Source: DYFX01 sp964400625
Lineage (GTDB): Bacteria > Patescibacteriota > Patescibacteriia > SG8-24 > DYFX01
Length of the DNA stretch: 64,000 nucleotides
NCBI GenBank assembly: GCA_964400625.1
Contig: CAYNUS010000003.1
Location: 1-64,000 of the forward strand
Reading direction: 5' to 3'
This document shows positions 8,092 through 16,543 of this stretch, one piece after another; position 1 is the first letter of the stretch, and the number at the start of each line of letters is the position of its first letter. The translations under genes and the position numbers were made by a program. Below the pieces are notes generated by a model that was not told the origin of the DNA, searched no databases, and saw only the letters and a program-made list of their open reading frames with translations.

Positions 8092-8883
8092 TCAGTGCCG
8101 GAACATCTCGTACAATACCAAGACGATGTCGATGACGAAAAGGTAGATGATGGCGAGTTCCAGCTTGTTGGCGCGGCGGCTCTGCAGGACGTCGAGGACG
8201 ACTTCGGAGGTGTCCTGGATGAAGTTCAGGCGGAACTCGATGGCCTTGAAACGGTCTTCCAGCTCGAACATCTTGCGCATGGCCACGAAGGTCGCTTCGA
8301 CGTCCTTGGCTTCCCAGGTGACGTCGGGCTTGTCGAGGAGCGAGAGCTGGGTGATGACGTACTGCGTGATGCTGCGGCCGGCGCCGATCGTCCTCAGGAC
8401 ATCGACGTCCTTCATGCCGATGCGGCCGCCCTTCTCGAGCCCCGTCGTGACGACGCTGAAGCGCTTCACGGTGTCGTTCACCTTCTCTTCGACGTACTCG
8501 ATGGCGACGGATTGCGCGAGCACTTCGGCGATGACGTAGAGATGGTCGGCGTCGAGCGCGTGGAGGATGACGCTGTCGAATTCCACCGATGTCTTCACCG
8601 ACGGGTCGACGATGACGGCGTATTCCTCCGTCTTGCGCGCCGCGACAGGCTCTTCGCCGTACTTCTCGATCTGCTTCAGGATCTTCGCGCCATGTTTCGC
8701 GTCGAAGTCGAAGAGCACGACCACGCCATATGAGAAGACGAACATCATCTGTTCCTGCGGACGCCCGAAGACGAGCGCGTTGCGGCGCTTGGTCATGAGC
8801 GCCAATTCATTGCGCTTCTCGATCAGTCCGAGCGGCAGCGTCTTGGCGAGATAATAGGCTGAAATCGGGCGTTTCTGCTTCAT
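8092..8883 (-). CDS. DUF155 (RMD1-like) protein with C-terminal membrane anchor
   Basis: 263 residues. The body matches the DUF155/RMD1 pattern: FVFSYGVVVLFDF near residues 48-60, a long central alpha/beta part, and a C-terminal helix pair ending in a membrane segment (LELAIIYLFVIDIVLVLYEM, about 240-259) with a short cytoplasmic tail. Family members in yeast act in meiosis and mitochondrial translation; the bacterial role is unknown. Being just upstream of holA on the same strand says little about its job. Confidence 0.8.
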   Translation of the reverse strand: MKQKRPISAYYLAKTLPLGLIEKRNELALMTKRRNALVFGRPQEQMMFVFSYGVVVLFDFDAKHGAKILKQIEKYGEEPVAARKTEEYAVIVDPSVKTSVEFDSVILHALDADHLYVIAEVLAQSVAIEYVEEKVNDTVKRFSVVTTGLEKGGRIGMKDVDVLRTIGAGRSITQYVITQLSLLDKPDVTWEAKDVEATFVAMRKMFELEDRFKAIEFRLNFIQDTSEVVLDVLQSRRANKLELAIIYLFVIDIVLVLYEMFRH

Positions 8884-8934
8884 ACGACCCCATTATACCC
8901 CGGAAACGAAAAGGCCGCCTCGGGAGCGAAGCGG

Positions 8935-9135
8935 CTACGGTTTCTTGGAGCGGGCGGTCTTCCAGCTCCATCCGACGACGGCGACGCCGCCGGCGGCCAG
9001 GCCGAAGACCCAGCCGAGGAAGGGGACCGCGACGGCCGCGGCCGCCACGCCGACGATGAAGCCCTTGCCTTGGCTCATCGTCTCGTCGATCACGCCTTGC
9101 GCCTTGTCGGGGCGCGGTACGAGTGACTTGCTCAT
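8935..9135 (-). CDS. Small membrane protein, glycine zipper-like
   Basis: 66 residues, start at 9135 overlapping the stop of the upstream 74-residue gene by 4 bases, so translationally coupled. Residues 25-55 are Gly/Ala/Val-rich (GFIVGVAAAAVAVPFLGWVF and more), long enough for a membrane hairpin, with a basic tail. I do not recognise the family. Confidence 0.6.
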   Translation of the reverse strand: MSKSLVPRPDKAQGVIDETMSQGKGFIVGVAAAAVAVPFLGWVFGLAAGGVAVVGWSWKTARSKKP

Positions 9136-9356
9136 TCGTCCTCCTTCTTCTTGGGCTTGCCGTTCTTGGGACTGAAGGTGTCGTCGAAGAGATTCTTGGC
9201 CTTCCGGTACAGGCCCTTGGCGGCGCTGGCCGGACCTTGCGCGGCGGATCCGACGGCGTCGGACGCCTTCTTGATGGAACTCTTCTTCCACCAGCCGGTG
9301 AGCTTCCAGAAAAGCAGCGCGCCGACGATCACGCCGGCTACGAATGCAGACAGCAT
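9132..9356 (-). CDS. Small single-pass membrane protein
   Basis: 74 residues. Residues 1-18 form a membrane anchor (MLSAFVAGVIVGALLFWKL) and the rest is charged, ending in KPKKKEDE. A strong AAAGGAGG ribosome site precedes the ATG. It forms a two-gene unit with the overlapping 66-residue membrane protein, just downstream of polA. YtxH-like small envelope proteins have this layout, but the sequence alone does not settle that. Confidence 0.65.
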   Translation of the reverse strand: MLSAFVAGVIVGALLFWKLTGWWKKSSIKKASDAVGSAAQGPASAAKGLYRKAKNLFDDTFSPKNGKPKKKEDE

Positions 9357-9376
9357 GGCCGCCTCCTTTCAAGGAC

Positions 9377-12073
9377 CTACTTCCCGAGGGATTCGAGACT
9401 TCCCCAAGTCTTGCCGATTTTCGGCTGGACGTCAATGGGTACCTTCAGGGTGACGGTCGTTTCCATGATGTCCTTGATCCAGGCGGCCGCGTCCTTGGCG
9501 AGGCTTTCCTTCACTTCGAAGACGAGTTCGTCGTGCACCTGGAGGAGCATCTTCACTTCGGCGCCGGAACCGAGGCCGTACTCCTTGGAGATCTTCTCGT
9601 GGAGACGGACCATGGCGAGCTTGATGATGTCGGCCTGCGTGCCTTGGATAGGCATGTTGATGGCCATGCGCTCGGCCTCGGCCTTGAGGTACGGGACGCC
9701 GGAGTTGATGTCCGGCAGGAAACGGCGGCGGCCGAAGAGCGTCTCGACGTAGCCGAGGCTGCGCGCCTGCGCCTTGGCCTGGTCCATGTAGCCGCGCAGG
9801 CCCTTGAAGGCGTCGAGATAGCGCTTGATGAAATCGGAGGCCTCGTCGCGCGAGAGGCCGGCGTTGGCCGCGAGCGCGTTCGCGCCCATGCCGTACAGGA
9901 TGCCGAAGTTGATGGCCTTGGCGGCGCGGCGCTGTTCGAAGGTGACCTCCGCCTGCGTCACGCCCCAGATCTCGGCGGCGGTGGCGGCGTGGATGTCGGC
10001 GCCCGTGCGGAACGCCTCCATCATCTTCGGATCCTCCGAGATGGAGGCGGCGATGCGCAGCTCGAACTGCGAGTAGTCGGCGGCGACCAGCACGTTGCCC
10101 TTGTCGGCGACGAAGGCCTTGCGGATCTCGCGGCCGAGCTCGCTGCGGACCGGGATGTTCTGGAGGTTCGGGTCCGACGAGGAGAGGCGGCCCGTGGCGG
10201 CGACGGCCTGGTTGAAGCGCGTGTGCAGGCGCTTCGTGCGCGGATGGATCTTCTCGGGGATGGCGGCGACGTAAGTGGAAAGCAGTTTGGAGTATTCGCG
10301 GAACTCGAAGATGTCGGCGATGATCGGGTGCGCGCCGCGGAGCTTCTCGAGCTCGTCGGCGCCGGTGGAGAGCTGGCCCGTCGAGGTCTTCTTGATGCCC
10401 TTGGTCGGCAGGCCGAGCTTCACGAAGAGGATCTCCTGGAGCTGGGCAGGGGAGTTGAGGTTGAATTCGCCGCCGGCCGCCTTCACGATGGCGGCGCTGA
10501 CCTCCTCGATGCGCGCGCGCATCGTCTTCGCCATCCTGCCGAGGAAGGCGTCGTCGATCTTCACGCCGTGCGCCTCCATCGCGGAGAGGACGGGCAGGAG
10601 CGGGCGCTCGATGGTCTCGTAGACCTTGAGGAAGCCTTCCTCCTCGAGCTTGGCGCGCATCTTCTCCGCCAGGCTCCACAGCAAGACGGCCTCGTCGGCG
10701 AGCGAGGAGACGTCGTCGCCGAAGAGCGAGGCCTGCGCGTCGCCGGTCTTGCCGGTGGCCTCGAAGACGAGGTCGGAAAGCGCGTGCGCGCGGCTGCCGG
10801 GGTTGAGGAGATAGGACGTGAGCATGGCGTCGTCGAGCGCGCCGCCGAAACCGGCCCCGAGCGACATCAAGGCCACCAAGTCGTTCTTGAGGTCGTGGCC
10901 GATCTTGGCCGCGTCGTTCGCGAGGAGCTTCAGGATGGGCGCCGCGAGCTTCCCGTCCTTCGATTTCCAGACGGCCGAGACGGAGCCGTCGTAGGCCGCG
11001 AGGCCGGACCACTTCGGGTCGATGCGGTCGTCGCCGAGGTAGCCGAAACGGAGCGCCAGGCGCTTGGCGTCGCGGAAGAGGAGCGCGAACTCCTTCGCGC
11101 CGTTCTCGCCTTCGTACGTCTCGTGGTCCGTCCGCTTGGGCTTCTTCCCCTTCTTCGGAGCCTCGGCTTTCGCCTTCTTCTCGCGGACCGGCTTCACGCC
11201 GTATTCCTTCTCGACCTTCGGCAGGAGCGTGCGGAACTCGAGGTCCTGGAAGACGGCGCGGAGCTTGTCGAAATCGGGGTCGCCGAGCCTCGCGTCGTCG
11301 AACGCGAACTTCAGAGGGAGGTCGCGGACGATCGTGACGAGCTTCTTGGAAAGCGGGACGTCCTTCTCGCCGTCCTTGAGCGCCTGGAGCGTGCGCTGCT
11401 TGATGTCGTTCGGCGAACGCTTCACCGCTTCATAGATGCCTTCGATCGAACCGTACTTCTGGAGGAGTTCGGAGGCGCCTTTCTCCCCGATGCCTTTCAG
11501 GCCCGGCAGGTTGTCGGACGTGTCGCCGCGCATCGCCTTGTAGTCGATGAGCTGGGAGGGTTCGAGGCCGAAGCGTTCCTTCACCGCAGCCTCGTCGTAC
11601 ACCACGATGTCCGACATGCCCTTGCGCTGGGTGTAGACCTTCGTCTTCCTGTCGACGAGCTGAAGCGTGTCGAGGTCGCCGGTCACCACGATCGTCTCGG
11701 CGTCCTTGGGCGCGAGCTTGGTGAGCGTGCCGATGACGTCGTCGGCCTCGTAGCCGGGCATCTCGTAGACGGGGATGCCGTAGCCGGAGAGGACGTCCTT
11801 CACCATCGGGATCTGCGCGTAGAGCTCGTCGGGCTGTTCGACGCGGTGCGCCTTGTAGGCCGCGAACTCCTCGTGGCGGAAGGTGCCGCCGGGAAGGTCG
11901 AACGTCACCGCGAGGTGCGTCGGCTTCAGGTCCTTCATGACCTTCATCAGCATCGTGGTGAAGCCGTAGGCGGCCGAAATGACGCGCCCGTCCTTGGTGG
12001 TGAGCGGAGGCATGGCGTGCCACGCGCGGTGCAGGATGGCGTTGCCGTCGATGATGATGAAGCGGTTTTTCAT
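9377..12073 (-). CDS. polA: DNA polymerase I
   Basis: 898 residues. Residues 1-290 are the 5'-3' (flap) nuclease with DLPGGTFRHE, YEADDVIGTL and DNLPGLKGIGEKGA. Residues about 310-480 are the 3'-5' exonuclease-like fold, but the first catalytic motif (DxE) is replaced by LALRFGYLG, so proofreading is probably lost. The polymerase domain has motif A DYSQFELRIAA, motif B RRAAKAINFGILYGMG and motif C QVHDELVFEV. It repairs DNA and removes primers. The upstream ABC gene has its own terminator, so polA is separately expressed. Confidence 0.97.
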   Translation of the reverse strand: MKNRFIIIDGNAILHRAWHAMPPLTTKDGRVISAAYGFTTMLMKVMKDLKPTHLAVTFDLPGGTFRHEEFAAYKAHRVEQPDELYAQIPMVKDVLSGYGIPVYEMPGYEADDVIGTLTKLAPKDAETIVVTGDLDTLQLVDRKTKVYTQRKGMSDIVVYDEAAVKERFGLEPSQLIDYKAMRGDTSDNLPGLKGIGEKGASELLQKYGSIEGIYEAVKRSPNDIKQRTLQALKDGEKDVPLSKKLVTIVRDLPLKFAFDDARLGDPDFDKLRAVFQDLEFRTLLPKVEKEYGVKPVREKKAKAEAPKKGKKPKRTDHETYEGENGAKEFALLFRDAKRLALRFGYLGDDRIDPKWSGLAAYDGSVSAVWKSKDGKLAAPILKLLANDAAKIGHDLKNDLVALMSLGAGFGGALDDAMLTSYLLNPGSRAHALSDLVFEATGKTGDAQASLFGDDVSSLADEAVLLWSLAEKMRAKLEEEGFLKVYETIERPLLPVLSAMEAHGVKIDDAFLGRMAKTMRARIEEVSAAIVKAAGGEFNLNSPAQLQEILFVKLGLPTKGIKKTSTGQLSTGADELEKLRGAHPIIADIFEFREYSKLLSTYVAAIPEKIHPRTKRLHTRFNQAVAATGRLSSSDPNLQNIPVRSELGREIRKAFVADKGNVLVAADYSQFELRIAASISEDPKMMEAFRTGADIHAATAAEIWGVTQAEVTFEQRRAAKAINFGILYGMGANALAANAGLSRDEASDFIKRYLDAFKGLRGYMDQAKAQARSLGYVETLFGRRRFLPDINSGVPYLKAEAERMAINMPIQGTQADIIKLAMVRLHEKISKEYGLGSGAEVKMLLQVHDELVFEVKESLAKDAAAWIKDIMETTVTLKVPIDVQPKIGKTWGSLESLGK

Positions 12074-12085
12074 ACGGCCATCCTG

Positions 12086-12121
12086 TCAAAAAAAAGAGGC
12101 CCGGTCCAGAGTAGGACCGGG
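12086..12121 (-). terminator. Terminator of the ABC exporter gene
   Basis: CCCGGTCC-6 nt-GGACCGGG stem followed on the minus strand by eight T with one C before them. Confidence 0.9.
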
Positions 12122-12125
12122 CGGT

Positions 12126-13931
12126 TCAGAGCGCTTCCTCGTCGGCGCGCTGGAGGTCGACGAGGCGCTTGTAGAGGCCTGCGTCGGCCATGAGCTTCGC
12201 GTGCGAGCCGACCTGCACGATGCGGCCTTCCTCCATCACGACGATGCGGTCGGCGGACTGCACGGTCGAGAGGCGGTGGGCGATCATGACGGTCGTCTTG
12301 CCGCGGCGGATGGCGTCGATGGCGTCCATGATCTTCCGCTCCGAGATCGAATCGACGTGCGAGGTCGACTCGTCGAAGATGAAGACGAGCGGGTCGAGCA
12401 GGACCGCGCGCGCGATGCCGATGCGCTGCTTCTGCCCGCCCGAGAGCTTCATGCCGCGGTTGCCGACCTCGGTGGCGTATCCGTCCTTCAGCCGCATGAT
12501 GAAGCCGTGGGCGTTCGCGACCTTGGCGGCGGCCTCGATCTCCTCCGGCGAGGCGTCGTGCCTGCCGTAGGCGATGTTCTCCGCGACGGTGCCGTCGAAG
12601 ATCTCGACCTCCTGCGGCACGTAGCCGATGCGCCGGCGGAAGGCCGGGCGCGAGAGCATCGTGAGGTCGACGCCGCCGAGGCGCACGGCGCCCTTCGTGG
12701 GGTCGTCGATGCGATGCAGGAGCTTCACCAGCGTGGACTTGCCGCCGCCGGACGGGCCGACGATGCCGACGAATTCGCCGGGCGCGATCTCGAGATCGAC
12801 GTCCGCGAGCGCGGGGCGCGTCGCCTTGGCTTCCTCGTTCGGCAGCTTGCCGCCGTAGACGTGCGTCACGCCGCGGAAGGACACGCTGCCGTCGAGCGTC
12901 GAGGCGTCCACCGGATTCGGCGGATCGACCAGATGCTCCTCGGCCTTCAGGACCTGCACCAGGCGGTGCACCGATTCGGTGGCCTCCTGCACGCGATCGA
13001 AGATGTTCCCCATGCGGTAACAGCCGATGAAGACCTTCTCCGTGAGCGAGACCACGAACACGAAGGTGCCCATGCCCATCGACCCGCCGTGCGCGGACCA
13101 TGCGCAGAGCCCGATGACCGTGACGCGTCCGATCGAGACCAGCTGGTTCTTGAAGAAGTCGAAGCGCAGGTAGCGCTTGAACTCGTCGAGCTGGCGCACG
13201 TAGATGCCTTCCCGGATCTCCGAGATGCGTCCGCGTTCGTAGTCCTCCTGCGCGAAGGCCTGGACCGTGGCGACGTTGCCGATGGCCTGGCCGAAGAGCT
13301 TGTCGGCCTTGCTGTCCTCGTCGTGCCGCCGGCTGCGCACCGGCATCATCCTCTGCTTGAAGAGATACGTGGCGAGCGAGAAGAGGAAGACGACGACCAG
13401 GAAGACGATGAGCGCCTTCTTGGAATACCACCCGATGACCGTCGCGGTGACGGCCGTCTGGATGAGGAGCGAACCGATGTCGAAGAAGAGCGAACCCGTC
13501 ACGTCTTCCGTGCGGTTCACGCCCTTGATGACCTTGCCGAGCAGCTCGCCGCCGTTCTCCCGTTCGTGGAACGAGAGCGGCAGGCCGAAGAGCTTCTTGG
13601 CCGCCTGGCTGGGCAGGTCGCGCGTGATCGGGAACATCGCCTGGAAGATCCGCCAGTTCTTGAAGACCTGGACGAAGCTGCCGAACGAGAGGGCGAGGAA
13701 GAGCACCGCGAGGATGCCGGCGAGCGTGCCGACGCTCGCGATGCTGTCCGCCTGGACCCGGTCGACGACGTACTTCAATCCGTACGGTTCGGCCAAGGCC
13801 ACGATCTGCATGAGCAGCACCCAGAGCACGGCGCGGGAGAGATGCGGCTTGTACGCCTTCATCAGGTACCAGTAGTCGCGGGAGAAGCTGCGGAACTCCT
13901 CCTTGCCGACGCGGGTCGCGAGATTCTTCAA
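12126..13931 (-). CDS. ABC exporter, fused permease and ATPase
   Basis: 601 residues. The N-terminal half carries six predicted membrane helices (about 30-330) of the type-IV exporter fold. The ATPase half has Walker A GPSGGGKSTLVKLL, signature LSGGQKQRIGIARA, Walker B LVFIFDEST and the H-loop IAHRLSTV. One half-transporter is encoded, so it should act as a homodimer. Lipid or drug efflux is the usual role; the substrate cannot be read. It is monocistronic between its own promoter and terminator. Confidence 0.93.
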   Translation of the reverse strand: MKNLATRVGKEEFRSFSRDYWYLMKAYKPHLSRAVLWVLLMQIVALAEPYGLKYVVDRVQADSIASVGTLAGILAVLFLALSFGSFVQVFKNWRIFQAMFPITRDLPSQAAKKLFGLPLSFHERENGGELLGKVIKGVNRTEDVTGSLFFDIGSLLIQTAVTATVIGWYSKKALIVFLVVVFLFSLATYLFKQRMMPVRSRRHDEDSKADKLFGQAIGNVATVQAFAQEDYERGRISEIREGIYVRQLDEFKRYLRFDFFKNQLVSIGRVTVIGLCAWSAHGGSMGMGTFVFVVSLTEKVFIGCYRMGNIFDRVQEATESVHRLVQVLKAEEHLVDPPNPVDASTLDGSVSFRGVTHVYGGKLPNEEAKATRPALADVDLEIAPGEFVGIVGPSGGGKSTLVKLLHRIDDPTKGAVRLGGVDLTMLSRPAFRRRIGYVPQEVEIFDGTVAENIAYGRHDASPEEIEAAAKVANAHGFIMRLKDGYATEVGNRGMKLSGGQKQRIGIARAVLLDPLVFIFDESTSHVDSISERKIMDAIDAIRRGKTTVMIAHRLSTVQSADRIVVMEEGRIVQVGSHAKLMADAGLYKRLVDLQRADEEAL

Positions 13932-13978
13932 GGGAGTCTCCTTCGGAAAGACCGTTCCGGCACGATGCCGGACGCCTG

Positions 13979-14007
13979 ACCATAGGCGGAAAACCGGCCT
14001 CCGTCAA
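13979..14007 (-). promoter_or_regulatory. Promoter of the ABC exporter
   Basis: Minus strand TTGACG, 17 bases, TATGGT, starting about 14 bases after the terminator of the preceding gene. Confidence 0.65.
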
Positions 14008-14020
14008 GCGTCCGAGCGAA

Positions 14021-14046
14021 GAAAAACCGCTCCCTTACGGGGGCGG
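14021..14046 (-). terminator. Terminator containing the stop codon of the HEFVH protein gene
   Basis: CCGCCCC/GGGAGCGG stem with one bulge, then TTTTTC. The loop holds the TAA stop of the 250-residue gene, and the 5' arm encodes its last Pro codons. Confidence 0.8.
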
Positions 14047-14787
14047 CATGTAGATGGGACCGTCGCGGTCCGGCGGTGGCGTGCGGACGCGCTGCGGCTT
14101 CGCGCGGCGCGGCGGCGGGGCCGGAGCGCGGCCCCTCGCGAGCGTCTTCCAGGCGCCGAGGCACTCCGGGTGCGCATCGCCGTTGAACGCGATCGCGCTC
14201 TTGGCGCGCGCGGCCATGTCGACGACGTCGCACTGCGCCATCGCCGATCGCCAGCCGAGGCGTTCGCCGACGAGGCAGGTGCGGCCGTACGCCTCGATCT
14301 CCAGCATCACGAACCGTACGCACTGCGCGGAGTCCAGGACGCCGCGCTTGGCATGCACCCATTCGGCGCCGGTCTCGCCGTCGCGGAGCCACTGCTCGTA
14401 GTGGACGAACTCGTGGGTCAGCGTGGCGAGCACGGGCTCGCAGGAGGATTCGTCCGTCGAAGCGGGGAGCAGCCTGCGGGAGAGCGTGATCGTCGGATGT
14501 CCGGAGCGCGCGTCGAACGTGCCGTTCAGCGTCTCTTCCAGATCGTCGACGCGCAGCGCGACGCGTCCGGAGCGGATGCGCCGTACGAGCGCGGTGCCGA
14601 TCTCGGGATCGGGGTGAAGCGCGGCGCACGCCAACGCGGCGTCCTCCTCGGCAGGCGCGAGACGTTCCTGCGAAGCCGCTCTCGGCTCGTCGCCCATCAT
14701 GCTACGCATGACGGCCGATCCGAACCAGAAGCAGGCGCCGATGAGCAGGCCGGTCAGTACCGCGGCGGGATACTGCGATTCCTTCAT
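14035..14787 (-). CDS. Membrane-anchored putative metallopeptidase with HEFVH motif
   Basis: 250 residues. An N-terminal anchor (AVLTGLLIGACFWFGSAV, residues 9-26) is followed by a soluble domain. LATLTHEFVHYEQWL near residue 125 contains HExxH, the zinc-binding and catalytic motif of zincin peptidases, and acidic and Cys residues follow (C137, C152, C166 region). The C-terminal tail is Pro/Arg-rich and ends MPPP. I do not recognise a family; peptidase activity is inference from the motif alone. It has its own promoter and terminator. Confidence 0.6.
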   Translation of the reverse strand: MKESQYPAAVLTGLLIGACFWFGSAVMRSMMGDEPRAASQERLAPAEEDAALACAALHPDPEIGTALVRRIRSGRVALRVDDLEETLNGTFDARSGHPTITLSRRLLPASTDESSCEPVLATLTHEFVHYEQWLRDGETGAEWVHAKRGVLDSAQCVRFVMLEIEAYGRTCLVGERLGWRSAMAQCDVVDMAARAKSAIAFNGDAHPECLGAWKTLARGRAPAPPPRRAKPQRVRTPPPDRDGPIYMPPP

Positions 14788-14834
14788 GGAAACCTCCGCG
14801 AAAAAGGGCGGTCGATGTCGACGTTCGACCGCGA

Positions 14835-14863
14835 AAGATACCGCTTTTTCCGCGAAAAGTCAA
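14835..14863 (-). promoter_or_regulatory. Promoter overlapping the tRNA-Cys terminator
   Basis: Minus strand TTGACT, 17 bases, TATCTT. The first two bases of the -35 are the last two bases of the terminator stem (14862-14891), and the terminator's T run lies in the promoter spacer. Confidence 0.7.
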
Positions 14864-14891
14864 GAGCCGGCCCTTGATGGGACCGGCTCTT
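14862..14891 (-). terminator. Terminator of tRNA-Cys
   Basis: A 12-base-pair stem AAGAGCCGGTCC/GGGCCGGCTCTT with a 6-base loop, followed by GACTTTT. Confidence 0.85.
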
Positions 14892-14893
14892 CA

Positions 14894-14967
14894 TGGAGGC
14901 GCCGACCGGATTTGAACCGGTGATGAGGGTTTTGCAGACCCTTGCCTTACCACTTGGCGACGGCGCC
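14894..14967 (-). tRNA. tRNA-Cys (anticodon GCA)
   Basis: 74 nt with encoded CCA and discriminator U73, the cysteine identity base. Acceptor GGCGCCG/CGGCGCC, anticodon arm AGGGT CTGCAAA ACCCT, T-arm ACCGG TTCAAAT CCGGT. A promoter TTTACA-17-TATAGT lies just upstream, next to the stop of the preceding gene. Confidence 0.95.
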
Positions 14968-15009
14968 GCGACGGACGCACTATAGACGAAGCTTCCCGGC
15001 TTGTAAACG

Positions 15010-15612
15010 CTAGAACAGCTTCACGTCGATGATCTCGAGGCGCTGGGTCAGGATGACGTACAGCGCGTAGGCCCAGATGAAACACAGCACGAGATCCGCC
15101 GCCATCAGCGCCGGCGCGAAGGCGATGAGGCCGCCGAGCAACGTGGCCGCGCCGAGGTTGAGGAAGATGGTGTAATCGAGTTCCTGTTCGAGGTAGCGCA
15201 CGCGCTGGCGGCTGCTGCGCGGCCATGTCCCGAAGAAGCGCCAGAGCAGCGCCCAGACCGACTCGACGATGAGCGGCAGGGCGAAGAACACGATGGCGGT
15301 GACGTAGTCCGCCTGCGCCGCGGCGAGCATCGCCATCTGGAGCAGGACGATCTCCGCGAGACCGAAGAGCAGGTCCGTCGTGGAGTTGCTCACGTCGTGC
15401 CCGTACGCCGCGTCGGCCGCCTTGTACTTCAGCCACCAGTGCAGCACGACGACAAGCGACGCCAGGTAGAACGCGAGGTGCGTGCCGTCCTTGAGCGACG
15501 CGAACGCGCCGACGCCGAGGAAGATGAGCAGTCCGAAGAGCACGTCGAAAAGCACGGGCGAGAACTCGACCGGGTGGCCCTGCAGGACGTCCTTCCTCCG
15601 AAGATGCGCCAT
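15010..15612 (-). CDS. Polytopic membrane protein of unknown function
   Basis: 200 residues with about six hydrophobic segments (near 20-38, 46-62, 80-98, 103-122, 150-170, 172-190) and short charged loops. I do not recognise a family. The ATG lies 10 nt after TGCTATACT, an extended -10 box, with no ribosome site, so the mRNA is probably leaderless. Its stop codon abuts the -35 of the tRNA-Cys promoter. Confidence 0.7.
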   Translation of the reverse strand: MAHLRRKDVLQGHPVEFSPVLFDVLFGLLIFLGVGAFASLKDGTHLAFYLASLVVVLHWWLKYKAADAAYGHDVSNSTTDLLFGLAEIVLLQMAMLAAAQADYVTAIVFFALPLIVESVWALLWRFFGTWPRSSRQRVRYLEQELDYTIFLNLGAATLLGGLIAFAPALMAADLVLCFIWAYALYVILTQRLEIIDVKLF

Positions 15613-15634
15613 ATCGCCATGAAGTATAGCATAC

Positions 15635-15656
15635 GAAAAACCCCCTTGCGGGGGCT
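15635..15656 (-). terminator. Terminator of the lysozyme-like gene unit
   Basis: CCCCC-GCAA-GGGGG stem followed by TTTTT on the minus strand; the extended -10 of the next gene starts three bases later. Confidence 0.85.
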
Positions 15657-15662
15657 TTCCGT

Positions 15663-15761
15663 TCAGTTGATCGCGCCGAGCGCGTCAGCGACGAGGACCT
15701 GGAACTTCATGATCGCCAGCTGCGTCGCGGCCACGACGGCTTCGATAAGCAGGATGTTCAT
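15663..15761 (-). CDS. Possible 32-residue hydrophobic peptide
   Basis: A short ORF beginning MNILLIEAVVAATQLAIMKF, amphipathic to hydrophobic throughout and followed directly by a terminator. It starts 9 bases after the lysozyme-like gene's stop, so it could be read from the same message. There is no clear ribosome site and no known relative; it may be chance. Confidence 0.3.
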   Translation of the reverse strand: MNILLIEAVVAATQLAIMKFQVLVADALGAIN

Positions 15762-15770
15762 GCGTTTCGA

Positions 15771-16388
15771 TCACTTCGAGGCGAGCGCGCGCTGTTCTTC
15801 AGCGGTCACGTGGATGATGGGCTTGTCCCAATGGAAGGCGGCCTTGCGGTGCACCTTCGGGACGTAGTACTGCGCGATGCCGCAGCCGTTGTGGCACCAG
15901 ATCGCCCAGTTGGGATGCTTCAGGTAGCCCTTCTTCACGAGGCGCTCGAGCGTCCACGTAGCGGAGCACTCGAGATCCTCCGCGCAGGCCGTATCGACGT
16001 CGGGATTGTAGTAGCGGTTGATCTGGAACCAGCCGCGGGCGTAGCCCTTGTCGCCGATGGCCGTGGCCTTGGCGTCGGACTCGGTCATCACGATGCCGAG
16101 GAGGTGCTTGGCGCACGTCTCGACGTTCACGATGTCCTCGTTGGCCTCGCAGACCCCGAGGAGGACTTCCTGGACGGTCTTCTTGGCCTCCGCCAGGGCG
16201 GCGGGCTGGGTACTGTCCGGTTCAGCCGATTCGGCGGCCTCGGCAGCGACCCCCGCTTCATCCTGAACCTGCGCCTGGGCCTGGAGAGGCTGGGCGGAAT
16301 GGGTCAGAAGAAGGATGGCCAGAGTCATGGAAAGACCGTGTTTAAGGTCCTGAAGCGTCTTCTGGACCTGCTTTTTGGTCATTTTCAT
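15771..16388 (-). CDS. Secreted lysozyme-like (SLT-type) protein
   Basis: 205 residues. The signal peptide is residues 1-38 (SMTLAILLLTHSAQPLQAQA). An Ala/Glu-rich linker leads to a domain with IVMTESDAKATAIGDKGYARG near 100-120; the Glu of MTES followed by a G-Y-A-x-G-x-F-Q-I motif (GWFQIN) is the layout of goose-type lysozyme/soluble lytic transglycosylases. It should cleave glycan strands outside the membrane. The first Met-Lys-Met starts are close together; I use the first. It is divergent from the PBP gene, which fits shared use in wall remodelling. Confidence 0.72.
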   Translation of the reverse strand: MKMTKKQVQKTLQDLKHGLSMTLAILLLTHSAQPLQAQAQVQDEAGVAAEAAESAEPDSTQPAALAEAKKTVQEVLLGVCEANEDIVNVETCAKHLLGIVMTESDAKATAIGDKGYARGWFQINRYYNPDVDTACAEDLECSATWTLERLVKKGYLKHPNWAIWCHNGCGIAQYYVPKVHRKAAFHWDKPIIHVTAEEQRALASK

Positions 16389-16447
16389 ACTTTTTTTGCT
16401 AACCTTAGCCTTGAAACCAAATCGACTGCCATAGCAGTCGACGGGCT

Positions 16448-16476
16448 AAGATACCACATTTAGGCGATTTTGTCAA
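16448..16476 (-). promoter_or_regulatory. Promoter of the lysozyme-like gene
   Basis: Minus strand TTGACA, 17 bases, TATCTT. It is back-to-back with the PBP promoter, the two -35 boxes being 10 bases apart. Confidence 0.75.
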
Positions 16477-16486
16477 TCCTCCGGGG

Positions 16487-16515
16487 TTGATTTCCGGGTC
16501 GAGAGGCGTTACCTT
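16487..16515 (+). promoter_or_regulatory. Promoter of the class A PBP gene
   Basis: TTGATT, 17 bases, TACCTT, about 29 bases before ATG 16544. Confidence 0.55.
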
Positions 16516-16543
16516 ACAAGGTGCTTGCCGTAAGTGCAATAAC

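Noticed and set aside
9344..12193. 949-codon ORF opposite polA
   Set aside because: Shadow frame of polA with no motif; typical of GC-rich genes.
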